Source: Chamaecyparis obtusa (Eukaryota > Streptophyta > Pinopsida > Cupressales > Cupressaceae). Taken from it: 64,000 nucleotides of DNA. The position numbers and the translations under genes were made by a program. The notes beneath the pieces are model-generated. The model was given only the letters and a program-made list of their open reading frames with translations. It was not told where the DNA came from and did not search any database. Positions 10,432 to 21,382 of the stretch are shown here, in pieces. The stretch spans positions 186,001 through 250,000 of the forward strand of contig BSBK01006386.1 of the NCBI GenBank assembly GCA_027943335.1, written 5' to 3'. Every line of letters starts with the position of its first letter. The stretch's first letter is position 1.

Positions 10432-12575
10432 ATGAAATTGAATCCTGAAATCAAATCTTTGGTTGAAAAATATTGGAATGATAATAGAAGGGTATCATCT
10501 AATGCTAGAGATGTTTTCAAATTAAGAGTGAGCTCCAAAATCCATGATCCTCATCCAAAACACCTATTAGACACAACCCAAACTAATTTTTATAGAATTT
10601 TTTTAGATGATGTTGTGTTACCTAGAACTATTACCCTAAGTCAAAGATCATTTGAAACATCTAAGCCTTCGTATGTGAAAATCAATATGCAATGAATGTC
10701 TTGTTGTTGAAAAACATATGTCCAATTTCATTATTACTATGATGTTTTTCGATATATACATTGTAATTAACATGCCAACATGATTATGTAGGATTTTGGT
10801 ATTAATATGCCATCTGAAATAATCAAAAAAGTTTATGGCAAGTTTTTTTTTGTGAAATATCTAGTGGGGAATTATTTTTTAAAGTCCATGTATTTTGTAC
10901 AATGCACTAGTTGTGGGAATTTTTCATTATTAGGAAAATTTATGCACGAAAGTATTGAAAATGATTTTGGACAACGATTAGTGGATGTTAAAAGATTTAA
11001 AAATGTTGAGCATCCTTTAAAAGATGGGAAAATAGGAAAGCATTTTGAGTTAATCACATAAAAACTTATTGTGCATGCATTCAATATGTCAGAATTCAAG
11101 AGAAAGATTGTTCCAAAATATGTTAAACACTTTCAATATGCTAGATGGCTTGATGATCAATTTTGTATGTATGTAGAAATACTTTTCCAATGGGAACTAA
11201 TATACTATCAGTGGTTGACTTTTTGGAAGACTGTACTCTTTCTCCAAAAGAGGAAATTCAAGAGAAATTCTACAATTCAATGCAAGTGGCTATGCTTGTT
11301 CATATTGTTTATAGACATGCACATGATAATATAGAGGATGATACAAAAATTGGGAGGGAATATCATTTCTATTTGAGTGATAATCAAATACACTCATTAG
11401 AGTTTGTTCAATATTGTTTCAACATATTTTATATTAATTTAAGAGAACAAGGAATCCAGATAAGAGAACATTTCACAGGGTCAGATAATTGTACAAGACA
11501 ACTCAAGAATACTCAAATGTTTTATTGGCTTAGTAGGGCTCACAAGGAAACCGATATACCACACATGTGGAGTTTTTTTTATGCTAGACATGGTTAAAAG
11601 AATTATGTTTTGAAATTAATTTTTTTATGCCTAGAGGGTACAGTGGCATCCATAGTGGTAGCCATTTTTTTAGTGCATGTGTTAAAAGAATTCCGACTAG
11701 AGAGAAATTAAAATTTGAGGATGCAGTCAAATTTAAAGATACGCATGTGAGAATGGATTGGTGTAATTCAAAATTACCTATAGGATCAAATGAGAACTCT
11801 ACAATTCAATGACTCTTTTGGTCAATTGAAGAAAATGACATTCAACTGAGAAGTGATTGTGAGACAAGTAGTGGATCAACAAAATGACATTCATTTAAGA
11901 GTGCGGATGCAAGAACGTGGACTATGTGGACAAGAGAGCTTGCAAGCTTTTGTCAATTTTGTGTTTTAGGTGATTGAGATGCTCATGTGAATAAAAAATG
12001 GGTCAAAGAGTGGAAGCAAAGATCACTGACACATACTCAAACACATGATCAATATGAAATAACAATTGAAGACAATGATCAACTATTTGTATCAGAGGAT
12101 TATGGTCATGTTTCAGACTTGTACAAGAAGATAATTGCATTTTTGATAAGTTTATTTCACATGTCAGTTAACCATTTTATTTATATTTGTAGGAAATGTG
12201 TATGTTGTTTCACCTAAGGAAAATGAAGAGGAAAACGAGTATTGGTTGGCTCGATGTGTTGAGACTAAGCATAAGATAGTACAACCTTGAGAATACGATG
12301 ATGACTATCATTATCCGATGACTTTGGTGGTGGTTGTTGGCACATGACTATGAAAATATCTAACAAGGAATAATGATTTTCTTGAATTCAAAGACTATGA
12401 AACACATAAGATAATTATACACTACTCACGTTTGGTTGCGGTGACAAATATAAAGCTATTAAGATATCATGGGAAACCTGCTAATAAAGAGTTGTGGTCA
12501 ATTTATATGGAAGAACAAAACACAATTATAGATGCATTGCAAAAAAGTAAGGATGCAGATGGTACAATGGAATAA
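10432..12575 (+). pseudogene. Decayed copy of an uncharacterised conserved plant protein
   Basis: Consecutive fragments on the plus strand together look like one long protein. 10,432-10,692 contains NARDVFKLR and HPKHLLDTTQTNFYR. 10,807-11,160 contains a CTSCGNFS pair and ends near FQYARWLDDQF. 11,163-11,597 contains SVVDFLEDCTLSPKEEIQ, an IVYRHAH segment, and GSDNCTRQLKNTQMF. 11,627-11,812 contains GIHSGSHFFSACVKR. 12,192-12,575 is preceded by TTTGTAG, a plausible intron acceptor, and encodes EYWLARCVE and FKDYETHKIIIHYSRLV. The pattern of a D-containing FxE segment, an SDGC-like QxK segment and an HG...G.H.G...KR segment matches a widespread uncharacterised family that I recall from plants and animals and that may have an RNase H-like fold. 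That assignment is from memory. At least three frame breaks and several stops make it non-functional. Confidence 0.55.
11627..11671 (+). repeat. 45-bp inverted repeat, left copy
   Basis: It begins ATGCCTAGAGGGTACAGTGG and runs into a T tract. Its reverse complement is at 13,091-13,135 with one mismatch. This copy is inside the decayed gene, covering the start of the GIHSG segment. Confidence 0.9.
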
Positions 12576-14169
12576 GTAAATACACATAAGTATGTATGTG
12601 TACTTCTAGAATTTATGATAAATTGACATATAATTTTTATTTTTTTTACCTTGCCTTTAACACAACCTAATCCTACATTCTCGTAAGTGATTCAACCTTC
12701 ACTATGATATTATAGTTAACTATCTTTTGTCTTCTATTGTAGAATGAATTTTGATCCCTGATAAAAATAGATTGTTTTTAGCTTCCTTTAATTTTATTAC
12801 CTTCCTTTAATTTTTTTTACCATCATTTTGTCTTCTTAACCTCGACATCAAGTATTTCTTCCTCCCACACCAAGTTGGATGATTGCCAGATTACATTTCT
12901 CATTGTAAAATTATTTTGATTATCTTCCTTTAAGGATTGGCACTAGACCAAACTATAATTGATTCATTCTTTTGTTTTGTTTTCTTTCATGCATTTCTTT
13001 TTGAGATGTTCCTTTTTGTTTCTATTAAGAATTTATTTTGGGTCTGGAAAATACGCATTTTCCTATGCTCAAATTTGATTCTTCCTTGACAAAAAAATGG
13101 CTACCACTATGGATGCCATTGTACCCTCTAGGCATGGGTTATTTCTAGAAAGATGTTTGAAGTAAAATCATGTTTTTTGCAGCCTTTTAGTGAAATTTTC
13201 TTCTTTATCTTATTGTGGCTGGGTATGGCGATGCCCTCCAGCTGCTTTGGCACTAGTGTTGGGGGGAAGATTAATTTTCTTATAGACTTTTTACAACTGG
13301 AACCTATGGTGTTGCATCAGGATGAAGGCTCTTTTTTTGATGTGGTTCTTCCTTTACTATTTTAATTTGATTTAGTAAACCCCTGTTGTCATTGCTTTGA
13401 CTTAAGGTACATGTTGGTGCCAATTCTTCCAGCTCATGCACTGATTTTAACCCCAGCATTGAGGTGCCATATATTGTTTTCTTCCACCGTTTATGTGTGG
13501 TCATGTTCTTCTCTTGACCCAATTCTTTGATTTTTTTTTAATAAATCCCTTCACCCAATCTTGGCGTCATAACTGGCTATATAAATGCTTCCTCTCAACA
13601 GTTTAAGTGCTGGATTCACATCCTTATTTCCTTCAATAAAAATGTTATTTCAGGGTGCCATTAAACTTTTTGTTTCGACTCCTCTACTGACCAGTAAGAA
13701 CGTATTTTCTTTTTCCTTATTTCAGCCTATGGTAACGTTGGTTTCTACTTGTATTAGGTGAATTTCACCAGCAATAGTTTAGTTATATAGTGTAAGATAT
13801 TATTAAATAAATGATTGATCAAGATAGTTTTAAGCTAGTATCATTTTCAATGTGCCAATCTATAACGAGCTATTATTTAATAATGTTAAAGTCTAGTTGA
13901 ATTTTATCTATTAAACTATTAATGATGGGGATTTTTAACTTGTATTTATTGTAAATTTAGTTTGTTTGATCTCAAACCAAAATTTGTTGGTTGTAATTGA
14001 GAAGGTTAAAAAAAAATTACGCATTATTGTTGAGTATTTGGTCTTAGATCGAGAGATCCTTAGTGGGGCATTACAAAATATTATTTTTAGATCCCCTTAA
14101 GACATCCTAGAATTGCATCCCCTTAAGAAATCCCCTTAAGACATTCTAATTTTAGATCCATTTAAGACA
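12576..14169. other. Non-coding spacer with a stray 45-bp inverted copy
   Basis: No supported gene. 13,091-13,135 is an inverted copy of 11,627-11,671. At 14,081-14,172 a short motif, ATCCCCTTAAGACAT, is repeated about four times imperfectly. The rest is T-rich unique-looking sequence. Confidence 0.5.
13091..13135 (-). repeat. 45-bp inverted repeat, right copy
   Basis: Reverse complement of 11,627-11,671 with one mismatch. Nothing around it resembles the rest of the decayed gene. Confidence 0.9.
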
Positions 14170-14563
14170 TCTCACCCTCCAAAAGAATCCATCATCCACG
14201 TATTATTTAACAATGGGTCCATTACAATACACCATGAAAATTTGGAATACTCAACTATAAACAAGCATTCTCATGTGAAACAAGCAAGAAACCACACATC
14301 CCATGCCATGCTTTCAATCTCCTCGAACTCTTAACCTACCTAACCTCAACAAATACCTTTTTGGTTTCTTTTATAGTAACAATCTCCCACAAAACCACCA
14401 AGTGATATTACATAAACCATGTGCTACCAAACCCCCTTTGACCCCACATTCAATATTGGGTACTTTATTTAATTATTCCCCTAATATTAAAAAAGTACAA
14501 CAAATAGTATTAAAATGTTACAATACAACTCACTAAATGGTCCCAAGAATATTCCATGAATCA
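14170..14563 (-). repeat. Terminal repeat A of the interrupted element (3' LTR, truncated)
   Basis: Matches 25,480-25,870 along about 390 bp. On the minus strand it starts TGATTCATGGAATATTC and is preceded by a purine-rich GAGATGGGA, as expected for a polypurine tract. Confidence 0.65.
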
Positions 14564-15068
14564 TAAATCCCTAAAATCATAAATCCCATCTCAACCAATA
14601 TCCCAAAATACAAACACTTGATCCAAAGGTAATCACATGTATCAGTAGCTGTCAAATCCATAAATTAAATAACACCCACAATAAATTGTTAGTACCTCAA
14701 CTACCCATTCATCCAAGGTATATAAACATAACAAGTGACTTCTATAACATAAACATATCCAACCTATAACATGCAACCAAAAGCCTCAAGTACAATATCT
14801 ACCACATATACACCAAGAATCTCCCACTACATATGTAATGTAAAATCTGACATGAATCAACTAATGACATCACATATAAGTGTAACCATAAACCTATAGT
14901 ATCAAAAAAATTAGAGTGATCCACCCATACAACTCACATAGCTACATAATATCTCACAATATGTCACCATCCTCCCAAATCTTATGAACATGAAAGTCAT
15001 AGAAGAAACCATGTAATGAAAAGAGAAAACCTATGAACCAATAAACTACAAGAACAACTCTCACAACA
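14564..15068 (-). other. Interior of the interrupted element, left part
   Basis: Sequence poor in G on the plus strand and rich in ATCATA and CCAATA motifs, without a coding frame. Its composition continues on the far side of the chromovirus from 21,378. Confidence 0.5.
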
Positions 15069-15073
15069 AGTAT

Positions 15074-15926
15074 TGATGCAGGAGCGTCCTGGGTGTAAGA
15101 GCAATCTTGCATCACCCAAAAATATTTCTGTTTTTGTATTCAATAAGGGCTATCTTGTGCAGAGTTGCTATTTATGGAAACTTGCTATTTTTAGTAAGTT
15201 GGTCTTACGATCTCGGAATGTCTGATTTTACATATGGAGGTTCATCTCAGTCATATCAGCCTGCCAGCAAAGTTTCATGGCTAGATCAGGTGTAGTTTTG
15301 AAGATATTGAAGATTTTTGATATTGGCAGTAGGGTACAGAAACTTCGAACTCAGTTTTGAAGGCTTTAGAGGCCCCGGATGAGGTTGAAAATTTGGGTGA
15401 TGGGCGCATTGTATTAGTTAAGCTCGTAGAGCGCTTCGTGGCATTTCCAGAATGGGGTTATAATAGCCAATCGGGTCAACGGGTGATAACTTATGGTCTT
15501 CGGAAGTTGGGTCACCTGAAATGGCGGAAAATAATTTTTCTTCAAAATTTCTGTTTGGGTTTCAAAACTCATTTTGAGCTGACTTTGATGTAATAAATTG
15601 TAAAATAAAATAATTCTAAGTTTGGTCGGCCCTAAGGGCTAAATTTCTAGAACCTTCTCGGGCGGTGGAAATTGCCTATATAAAGAAGGCGCGTAGTGTT
15701 GTCCAGGGCAGTTCTGGGTAGTAGATCTGGGTATTGATTCGAGGCTTTGTCCTACAGAATATTGTAAGAGAATGCCCATGTGACTTTGCATATTGTAATT
15801 TTAAAAGTTTGTAATTTCATATTTGTGGAGATAATAAGAAGCCAATTTTTTGTTCTTGCATATTATTGTTGTTGTTTCTCTATTTCTGTTATGTGTTTGT
15901 GGTATTAAGGGGAGCACCCTTCATCA
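15074..15926 (+). repeat. 5' LTR of chromovirus element 2
   Basis: 853 bp, with TATATAAAG as the TATA box at 15,677-15,685 and AT-rich AATAAA-like signals upstream and downstream. It ends CCCTTCATCA, directly before the primer site. Confidence 0.95.
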
Positions 15927-15928
15927 AG

Positions 15929-15940
15929 TGGTATCAGAGC
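15929..15940 (+). promoter_or_regulatory. Primer-binding site of element 2
   Basis: TGGTATCAGAGC lies two bases after the LTR and is the canonical match to the initiator-methionine tRNA 3' end. Confidence 0.93.
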
Positions 15941-16027
15941 AAGAGTTCTTGAGTGTGTAAACAGATCACTGACTGTGAGGCAGTTTGCACCATGACCATG
16001 GTTAGGGTTTCAGGGTGCATCGCGAAA

Positions 16028-17510
16028 ATGCCTCCATGAAGAGAACGTGGCGAAAGAGATGGTGTTGTGACACCTGAGGTTAGAGAGCTGTAGAGACAAG
16101 TACGAGCATTGCAAGCAGAGATTCGCAGAGGAATGAATCTTAATGTCAGAGACGAAAGCGAGGATGAAGCCGAAAAAGAATATCAAGAAGGAGAAGCTGA
16201 AATTGTGAACCAGGAGGAAGAAAGACTTTTTCGAGCAATTTCCAAGATTGGGAAAAGACCTAAGATTGAGGTTCCTACATTTTTTGAAAATCTTAACCCA
16301 GAGGAATTGATCGACTGGATCAATGAATGTGAGGAATATTTTGAGTATGAAGATGTTGAGGATCCTGATAGGGTCAAATTTGCGAAGGCCAGACTGAAAG
16401 GTCATGCGAAGATCTAGTGGCAAGAGATTCAATTGGAGCGAAATAGAAGAGGGAAAGATAAAATCACAAGATGGGATCGGATGGTGGATAAATTGAAGCG
16501 ATAGTTCATTCCTGTTGATTATGAGCTTGACCTACTAAAGAAAATGCAAAGTTTGAAGCAAGTAGGAAGATCTGTTCAGGAGTATACAGAGGAGTTCTAT
16601 CGACTCCTCATCAGAACGGGCCATGCAGAAGCTGATAAGGAGAAAGTTGCTCGATACCTTAATGGGTTAAGGCCAAGCATTCAGGAGGAGTTGAATCTGG
16701 TTCGAATGAATAGTATTGAGGAGGCATACCAGTTTGCCCTAAAAATAGAGGAAAAGCTGAACAAGAAGTTTGAGAGCAGACAAAATGGAAGAGGTCGTGG
16801 TGGAAGATCTGGTGGACGGTCATATGGTGGCCGAAATGAAGATCTAAAAAAGAAGGATGAGGCCAGTAACAGTCAGAATCAGAGAGGAAATAATTCCAAT
16901 CATTTCCAAGATCAAAATAATAGAGATCAGAGAGGAAGAGGAAGAGGAGGCTTCCGTGGAACATGTTTTCACTGTGGAGAAGGTCATAGGGCATTTGAAT
17001 GTCCTCAGCACCAAGGTAGAATAGACAGAAGAAATAAAGGCCAGGCCAGAGTTGCACATGTAGATGAAGATGCTAGATCATCAAATTCTACAGATGCTGA
17101 AAGAGGAGAAACTCTAATTAACAGAAGAGTCTTGCTGAGTGGTGAGAATGAACCTGAACAAAGGAGGAGCCTGTTTCGCACTAGATGCAAGTGTGAGGGT
17201 AAATGTTGTGATGTGATTATCGATAGTGGAAGCACTGACAATTTGGTGTCAGAAGAGATGGTGACAAAGTTGAAGCTCAAGAGACAGAAACACCCACATC
17301 CATATCGGATTGCCTGGGTGCAGGATGACCACAAGGTCATGGTTAGTGAACAGTGCCTGGTAAAGTTCAAGATTAGCAGGTACCAAGATGAGGTACTATG
17401 TGATATCATCTCTATGGATGCATGTCATATGTTGTTGGGTAGACCGTTGCAGTTTGACAGATGTGTTGTACACGATGGTTGTGCGAATACCTATTCCCTG
17501 ACAAAGGATG
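16028..17510 (+). pseudogene. Element 2 gag-protease (nearly intact)
   Basis: The frame starts at ATG 16,028 and includes an acidic amino-terminal coil, the capsid region (16,250-16,760), an Arg/Gly-rich stretch (16,785-16,850), and a perfect CCHC knuckle CFHCGEGHRAFEC at about 16,964-17,002. The protease core VIIDSGSTDNLVSEEMV is at about 17,213-17,263. Stops are few: TGA at 16,037, TAG at 16,091, 16,415 and 16,502, and TGA at 17,516. They fit Arg, Gln, Trp, Gln and Arg codons changed by a transition. The 324-codon open stretch 16,544-17,518 is the longest in this element. The product is the capsid, nucleocapsid and protease portion of the polyprotein. Confidence 0.92.
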
Positions 17511-17518
17511 GAGTGTGA

Positions 17519-19026
17519 CATAAGCTAAAGCCATTGAAGGAGATCGAAGAAAAAGTATGTGGTAATGCAAGAATAACATTTGTTGATAGAAGAAAATTCC
17601 TCGATGGTATGAGGCATGAGCATGTGTGTTTTACTTTAATTCCAAAAGTTGGTAAAGAAGAAGTAGAGGATGTACTTGTAGAGGTTGCAGATTTGTTGAA
17701 TGAGTTTCAGGATATTGTATCTGATAATGTACTTGATGGATTACCACCGGTAAGGAAGATCAGTCATCAGATGGATTTGATTCCAGGAGCCAGTTTGCCA
17801 AACAAGGCAGCACACAGAATGACATCAGCAGAAAGTGAAGAGTTGAACAGACAAGTACACAAGTTATTGCAGAAGGAGTTGATTCGAGAGAGTCTGAGTC
17901 CCTGTGTTGTACCAGCGGTATTAGCACCAAAGAAGAATGGAGAGTGGAGGATGTGTACAGATTCCATAGCAATAAACAAGATCACAATCAAGTATAGGTT
18001 TCCATTACCACGAATGGATGATATTATGGACTGTTTGAGTGGAGCTGTGTATTTCTCAAAGATAGATCTGAAGAGTGGATATCACCAGATTCGGATTAGA
18101 GAAGGAGATGAATGGAAGACTGCCTTCAAGACAAAGGAATGACTGTATGAGTGGTTAGTCATGCCTTTTGGGCTAACCAATGCACCGAGCACTTTCATGC
18201 GGCTCATGAATGAGGTTCTGAAAGAATTTCTGGGTAAGTTTGTCATTGTTTACCTAGATGATATTTTGATTTTTAGCAAAACATTGGAGGAACATATGAT
18301 GCATATTCGTATGGTATTTGAGAAGTTGAGATATGAGAAATTGTTGATTAATTTGAAGAAGTGCAGTTTTGTGAAGAAAGAGTTAGTGTATTTGGGATTT
18401 GTAGTTTTAGCAGAAGGTCTAAAAATGGACCCAGAGAAGGTACAGGCTATCCTTGAATGGCCTACTCCAAAGAGTGCTACTAAGGTAAGATCTTTTCATG
18501 GTTTGGCTAGCTTTTATAGATAGTGTATCAGAAATTTTAGCAGTATTTGTGGACCCTTGACTGAAACAATGAGAGGGGATAGAAAAGAGTTTAAGTGGAC
18601 TAATGGGGTAGAAAAGAGTTTTCAATTGTTGAAACAAAAAGTTATAGAACAACCTGTTTTAGCACTTCCAGATTTTAATAAGGTGTTTCAAGTAGATTGT
18701 GATGCTAGTGGTACTCCAATAGGAGCTGTTATGAGCCAAGAAGGTAAACCTGTTGCTTATTTTAGTGAGAAGTTAAATGATGCCAAGAGAAAATATTCTA
18801 TCTATGATCAGGAATTTTATGCTATAGTTCAGACATTAAAGAAGTGGAGACACTATCTGCTTCCTAAGGAGTTTGTTTTGTATACTGATCATCAAGCTTT
18901 GCAATATTTGAATAGTCAAGGAAAGTTGAATCAGAGGCATTTGAAATGGGTTGAGTTTTTGCAGAGTTATACATTTGTTTTAAAACACAGGAGTGGAAAA
19001 TCTAATAGGGTTGCGGATGCTCTTAG
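17519..19026 (+). pseudogene. Element 2 reverse transcriptase-RNase H
   Basis: RT motifs in order are VVPAVLAPKKNGEWRMCTD (about 17,909-17,965), KSGYHQIR (about 18,073-18,096), [19 protein letters not shown] (about 18,146-18,202), and the catalytic YLDD box near 18,251-18,262. RNase H begins at the D of VDCDASGTPIGAVMSQ near 18,695, contains the E of YDQEFYAI and the D of LYTDHQAL, and ends at ADALS near 19,026. Stops occur at 18,140 and 18,521. A small deletion just after ADALS shifts the frame. Catalytic residues are all present, so only the stops and the frameshift disable it. Confidence 0.93.
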
Positions 19027-20499
19027 CTGACAGAGATGCAGATTGAAGTGGTTGGGTTCAAAGAACTCAAGAATTTGTATCCAGAGGATCCTGATTTTGG
19101 TGAAGCTTAGAAAGCTTATACAAAACCTATTACTCTAGACAGGACGAAATGGCTGGATTTCATCATCCAGGATGATATGCTATTTAGAGGGAGTCAGTTG
19201 TGCATTCCATGAAGTTCTATGAGGGAGAATCTCATCAAGGAGAAGCATAGTGGAGGTTTGGCTGGACATTTTGGTCGTGATAAAACCCTTGCTTTGGTTG
19301 GTGAGAATTATTATTGGCCACAATTGCAGCAAGATGTGAAGAAGTTTGTACAGAGTTGCAGAGTATGTCAGATGGCGAAAGGAGTGAAGCAAAATACAGG
19401 GTTGTATCAGCCATTACCTGTACCAGAGAAGCCTTGGAAGGATATCAGTATGGACTTTGTTCTTGGTTTACCGAGGACACAGCAGGGACATGATTCAATT
19501 TTTGTGGTGGTTGACAAATTTTTGAAGATGGCACATTTCATTCCCTGCAAGAAGACTAATGATGCTGTTCATGTAGCAGAATTGTTTTTCAGAGAAGTGG
19601 TGAGACTACATGGTTTGCCAAAGACCATAGTTTTAGATCGAGATACTAAGTTTGTTAGATATTTCTGGCGGACATTGTGGAAGAAGTTGAAGACATATTT
19701 GAAGTTCAGTTCATCACATCATCCACAGACTGATGGACAGACAGAGGTGGTGAATAGAAGTTTGAGAAATCTGCTGAGATGTTTGGTTGGAGATAAGCCA
19801 ACAGGATGGGATTTGATTTTACCCTAGGGAGAATTTTCATACAATAATTATGTTAATAGGAGCACTAGTAAATCACCATTCTAGATTGTATATGGAAGTA
19901 GTCCAAGAAATGCATTTGAATTGAGAAAGATAGATAAAGGAGAAATAAGTAGTGCTGAAGCTGAAGATTTTGCAGAACATTTGAAGAACATCCATGAAGA
20001 GGTGAGGAAGCATATTACCAAGATGAATGCACAGTATAAGGCTAAGGCAGATGAGAAAAGGAGGCATAAGGAATTTGAAGTTGGGGATGAAGTCATGGTT
20101 CATTTGCGAAAGGAGCGGTTTCCAGTTGGTACATATAACAAGCTGAAAATGAAAAAGTTTGGACCATGTAAGATACTGAAGAAGCATGATTTAGGAAATG
20201 CATATGAGGTAGGATTGCCTACTGAGCTAAATATTTCACCAGTGTTTAACATTTTAGATTTGACAGAGTATCATGAAGGAGGTGTTGAAGATGAGGTTGC
20301 ATCAGCACAGTGGAGTATTTCAGCAACCAGTTCAGATATCAAGGAAATTGAAGACATATTGGACAGTCGTGTTGGCAGAAGCACAAGGAACAAGACATAT
20401 GAAGAGTATTTGGTCAAATGGAAAGGACGACTTGTTGAAGATTCATCATGGCTAACAAAGGAGGAGGTTAACCGTCTTGGTTTTCCTCTGCACACCTGA
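19027..20499 (+). pseudogene. Element 2 integrase with chromodomain
   Basis: The frame resumes at about 19,028. The HHCC zinc region covers H of [10 protein letters not shown] to CRVCQMAKG (about 19,250-19,380). The DDE core is complete: D of [10 protein letters not shown] (about 19,450), D of LDRDTKF (about 19,637) and E of [11 protein letters not shown] (about 19,744). A GPCKILKK segment and a chromodomain, EEYLVKWKGRLVEDSSW (about 20,401-20,451), close the protein at TGA 20,497-20,499. Stops at about 19,108, 19,210, 19,826 and 19,882 interrupt it. Chromodomain integrases bias insertion to heterochromatin in this clade, which is known for the family. Confidence 0.93.
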
Positions 20500-20537
20500 G
20501 TCGTGACAGGGTCACTTCTCAAATTACCCTGGGTGTC

Positions 20538-21377
20538 TGATGCAGAAGCATCTTGGGTGTAAGAGCAATCTTGCATCACCCAAAAATATTTCTATTTTTG
20601 TATTCAATAAGGGCTATCTTGTGCAGAGTTGCTATTTATGGAAACTTGCTATTTTTAGTAAGTTGGTCTTACGATCTTAGAATGTCTAATTTTACATATG
20701 GAGGTTCATCTCAGTCATAGCAGCCTGCCAGCAAAGTTTCATGGCTAGATCAGGTGTAGTTTTGAAGATATTGAAGATTTTCGGTATTGGCAGTAGGGTA
20801 CAGAAACTTTGAACTCAATTTTGAAGGCTTTAGAGGCCCCGGATGAGGTTGAAAATTTGGGTGACAGGCACTTTGCATTGGTTAAGCCTGTAGAGCGCTT
20901 CGTGGCGTTTCCAAAATGGGGTTATAATAGCCAATCAGGTCAACGGGTGATGACTTATGGTCTTTGGAAGTTGGGTCACCTGAAATGGCAGAAAACAATT
21001 TTTCTTCAAAATTTCTGTTTGGGTTTCAAAACTCATTTTGAGCCGACTTTGATGTAATAAATTGTAAAATAAAATAATTCTAAGTTTGGTCGGCCCTAAG
21101 GGCTAAATTTCTAGAACCTTCTCGGGCGGTGGAAATTGCCTATATAAAGAAGGCCCGTAGTGTTGTCTAGGGTAGTTCTGGGTATTGATTCGAGGCTTTG
21201 TCCTACAGAATATTGTAAGGGAATGCCCATGTGGCTTTGCATATTGTAATTCTGAAAGTTTGTAATTCCATATTTGTGGAGATAATAAGAAGCCAATTTT
21301 CTGTTCTTGCATATTATTGTTGTTGTTTCTCTATTTCTATTATGTGTTTGTGGTATTAAGGGGAGCACCCTTCATCA
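20538..21377 (+). repeat. 3' LTR of chromovirus element 2
   Basis: 840 bp, preceded by ACCCTGGGTGTC instead of a polypurine tract. TATA box TATATAAAG at 21,141-21,149. Compared with the 5' LTR it lacks 13 bp near 21,183. Confidence 0.95.
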
Positions 21378-21382
21378 AGTAT

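Larger units (their letters stand above)
15074..21377 (+). mobile_element. Chromovirus (Ty3/gypsy) element 2, full length, younger
   Basis: Bounded by LTRs of 853 and 840 bp that start TGATGCAG and end TTCATCA, with a perfect 5-bp target duplication AGTAT at 15,069-15,073 and 21,378-21,382. The length difference is one 13-bp deletion in the right LTR near 21,183. I counted by hand about 38 substitutions over 840 bp, nearly all transitions, which makes it clearly younger than element 1. The interior reads gag, protease, RT, RNase H, integrase and chromodomain in one plus-strand frame with about eleven stops and one frameshift. Confidence 0.97.

Noticed and set aside
13153..13365. 70-codon hydrophobic plus-strand frame
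   Set aside because: No start context, homologue or neighbouring exon is recognisable. Its length is within chance for AT-rich DNA.
16028..20499. Element 2 as an intact, active retrotransposon
   Set aside because: All catalytic residues are present, but about eleven in-frame stops and a frameshift at about 19,027 break the polyprotein.
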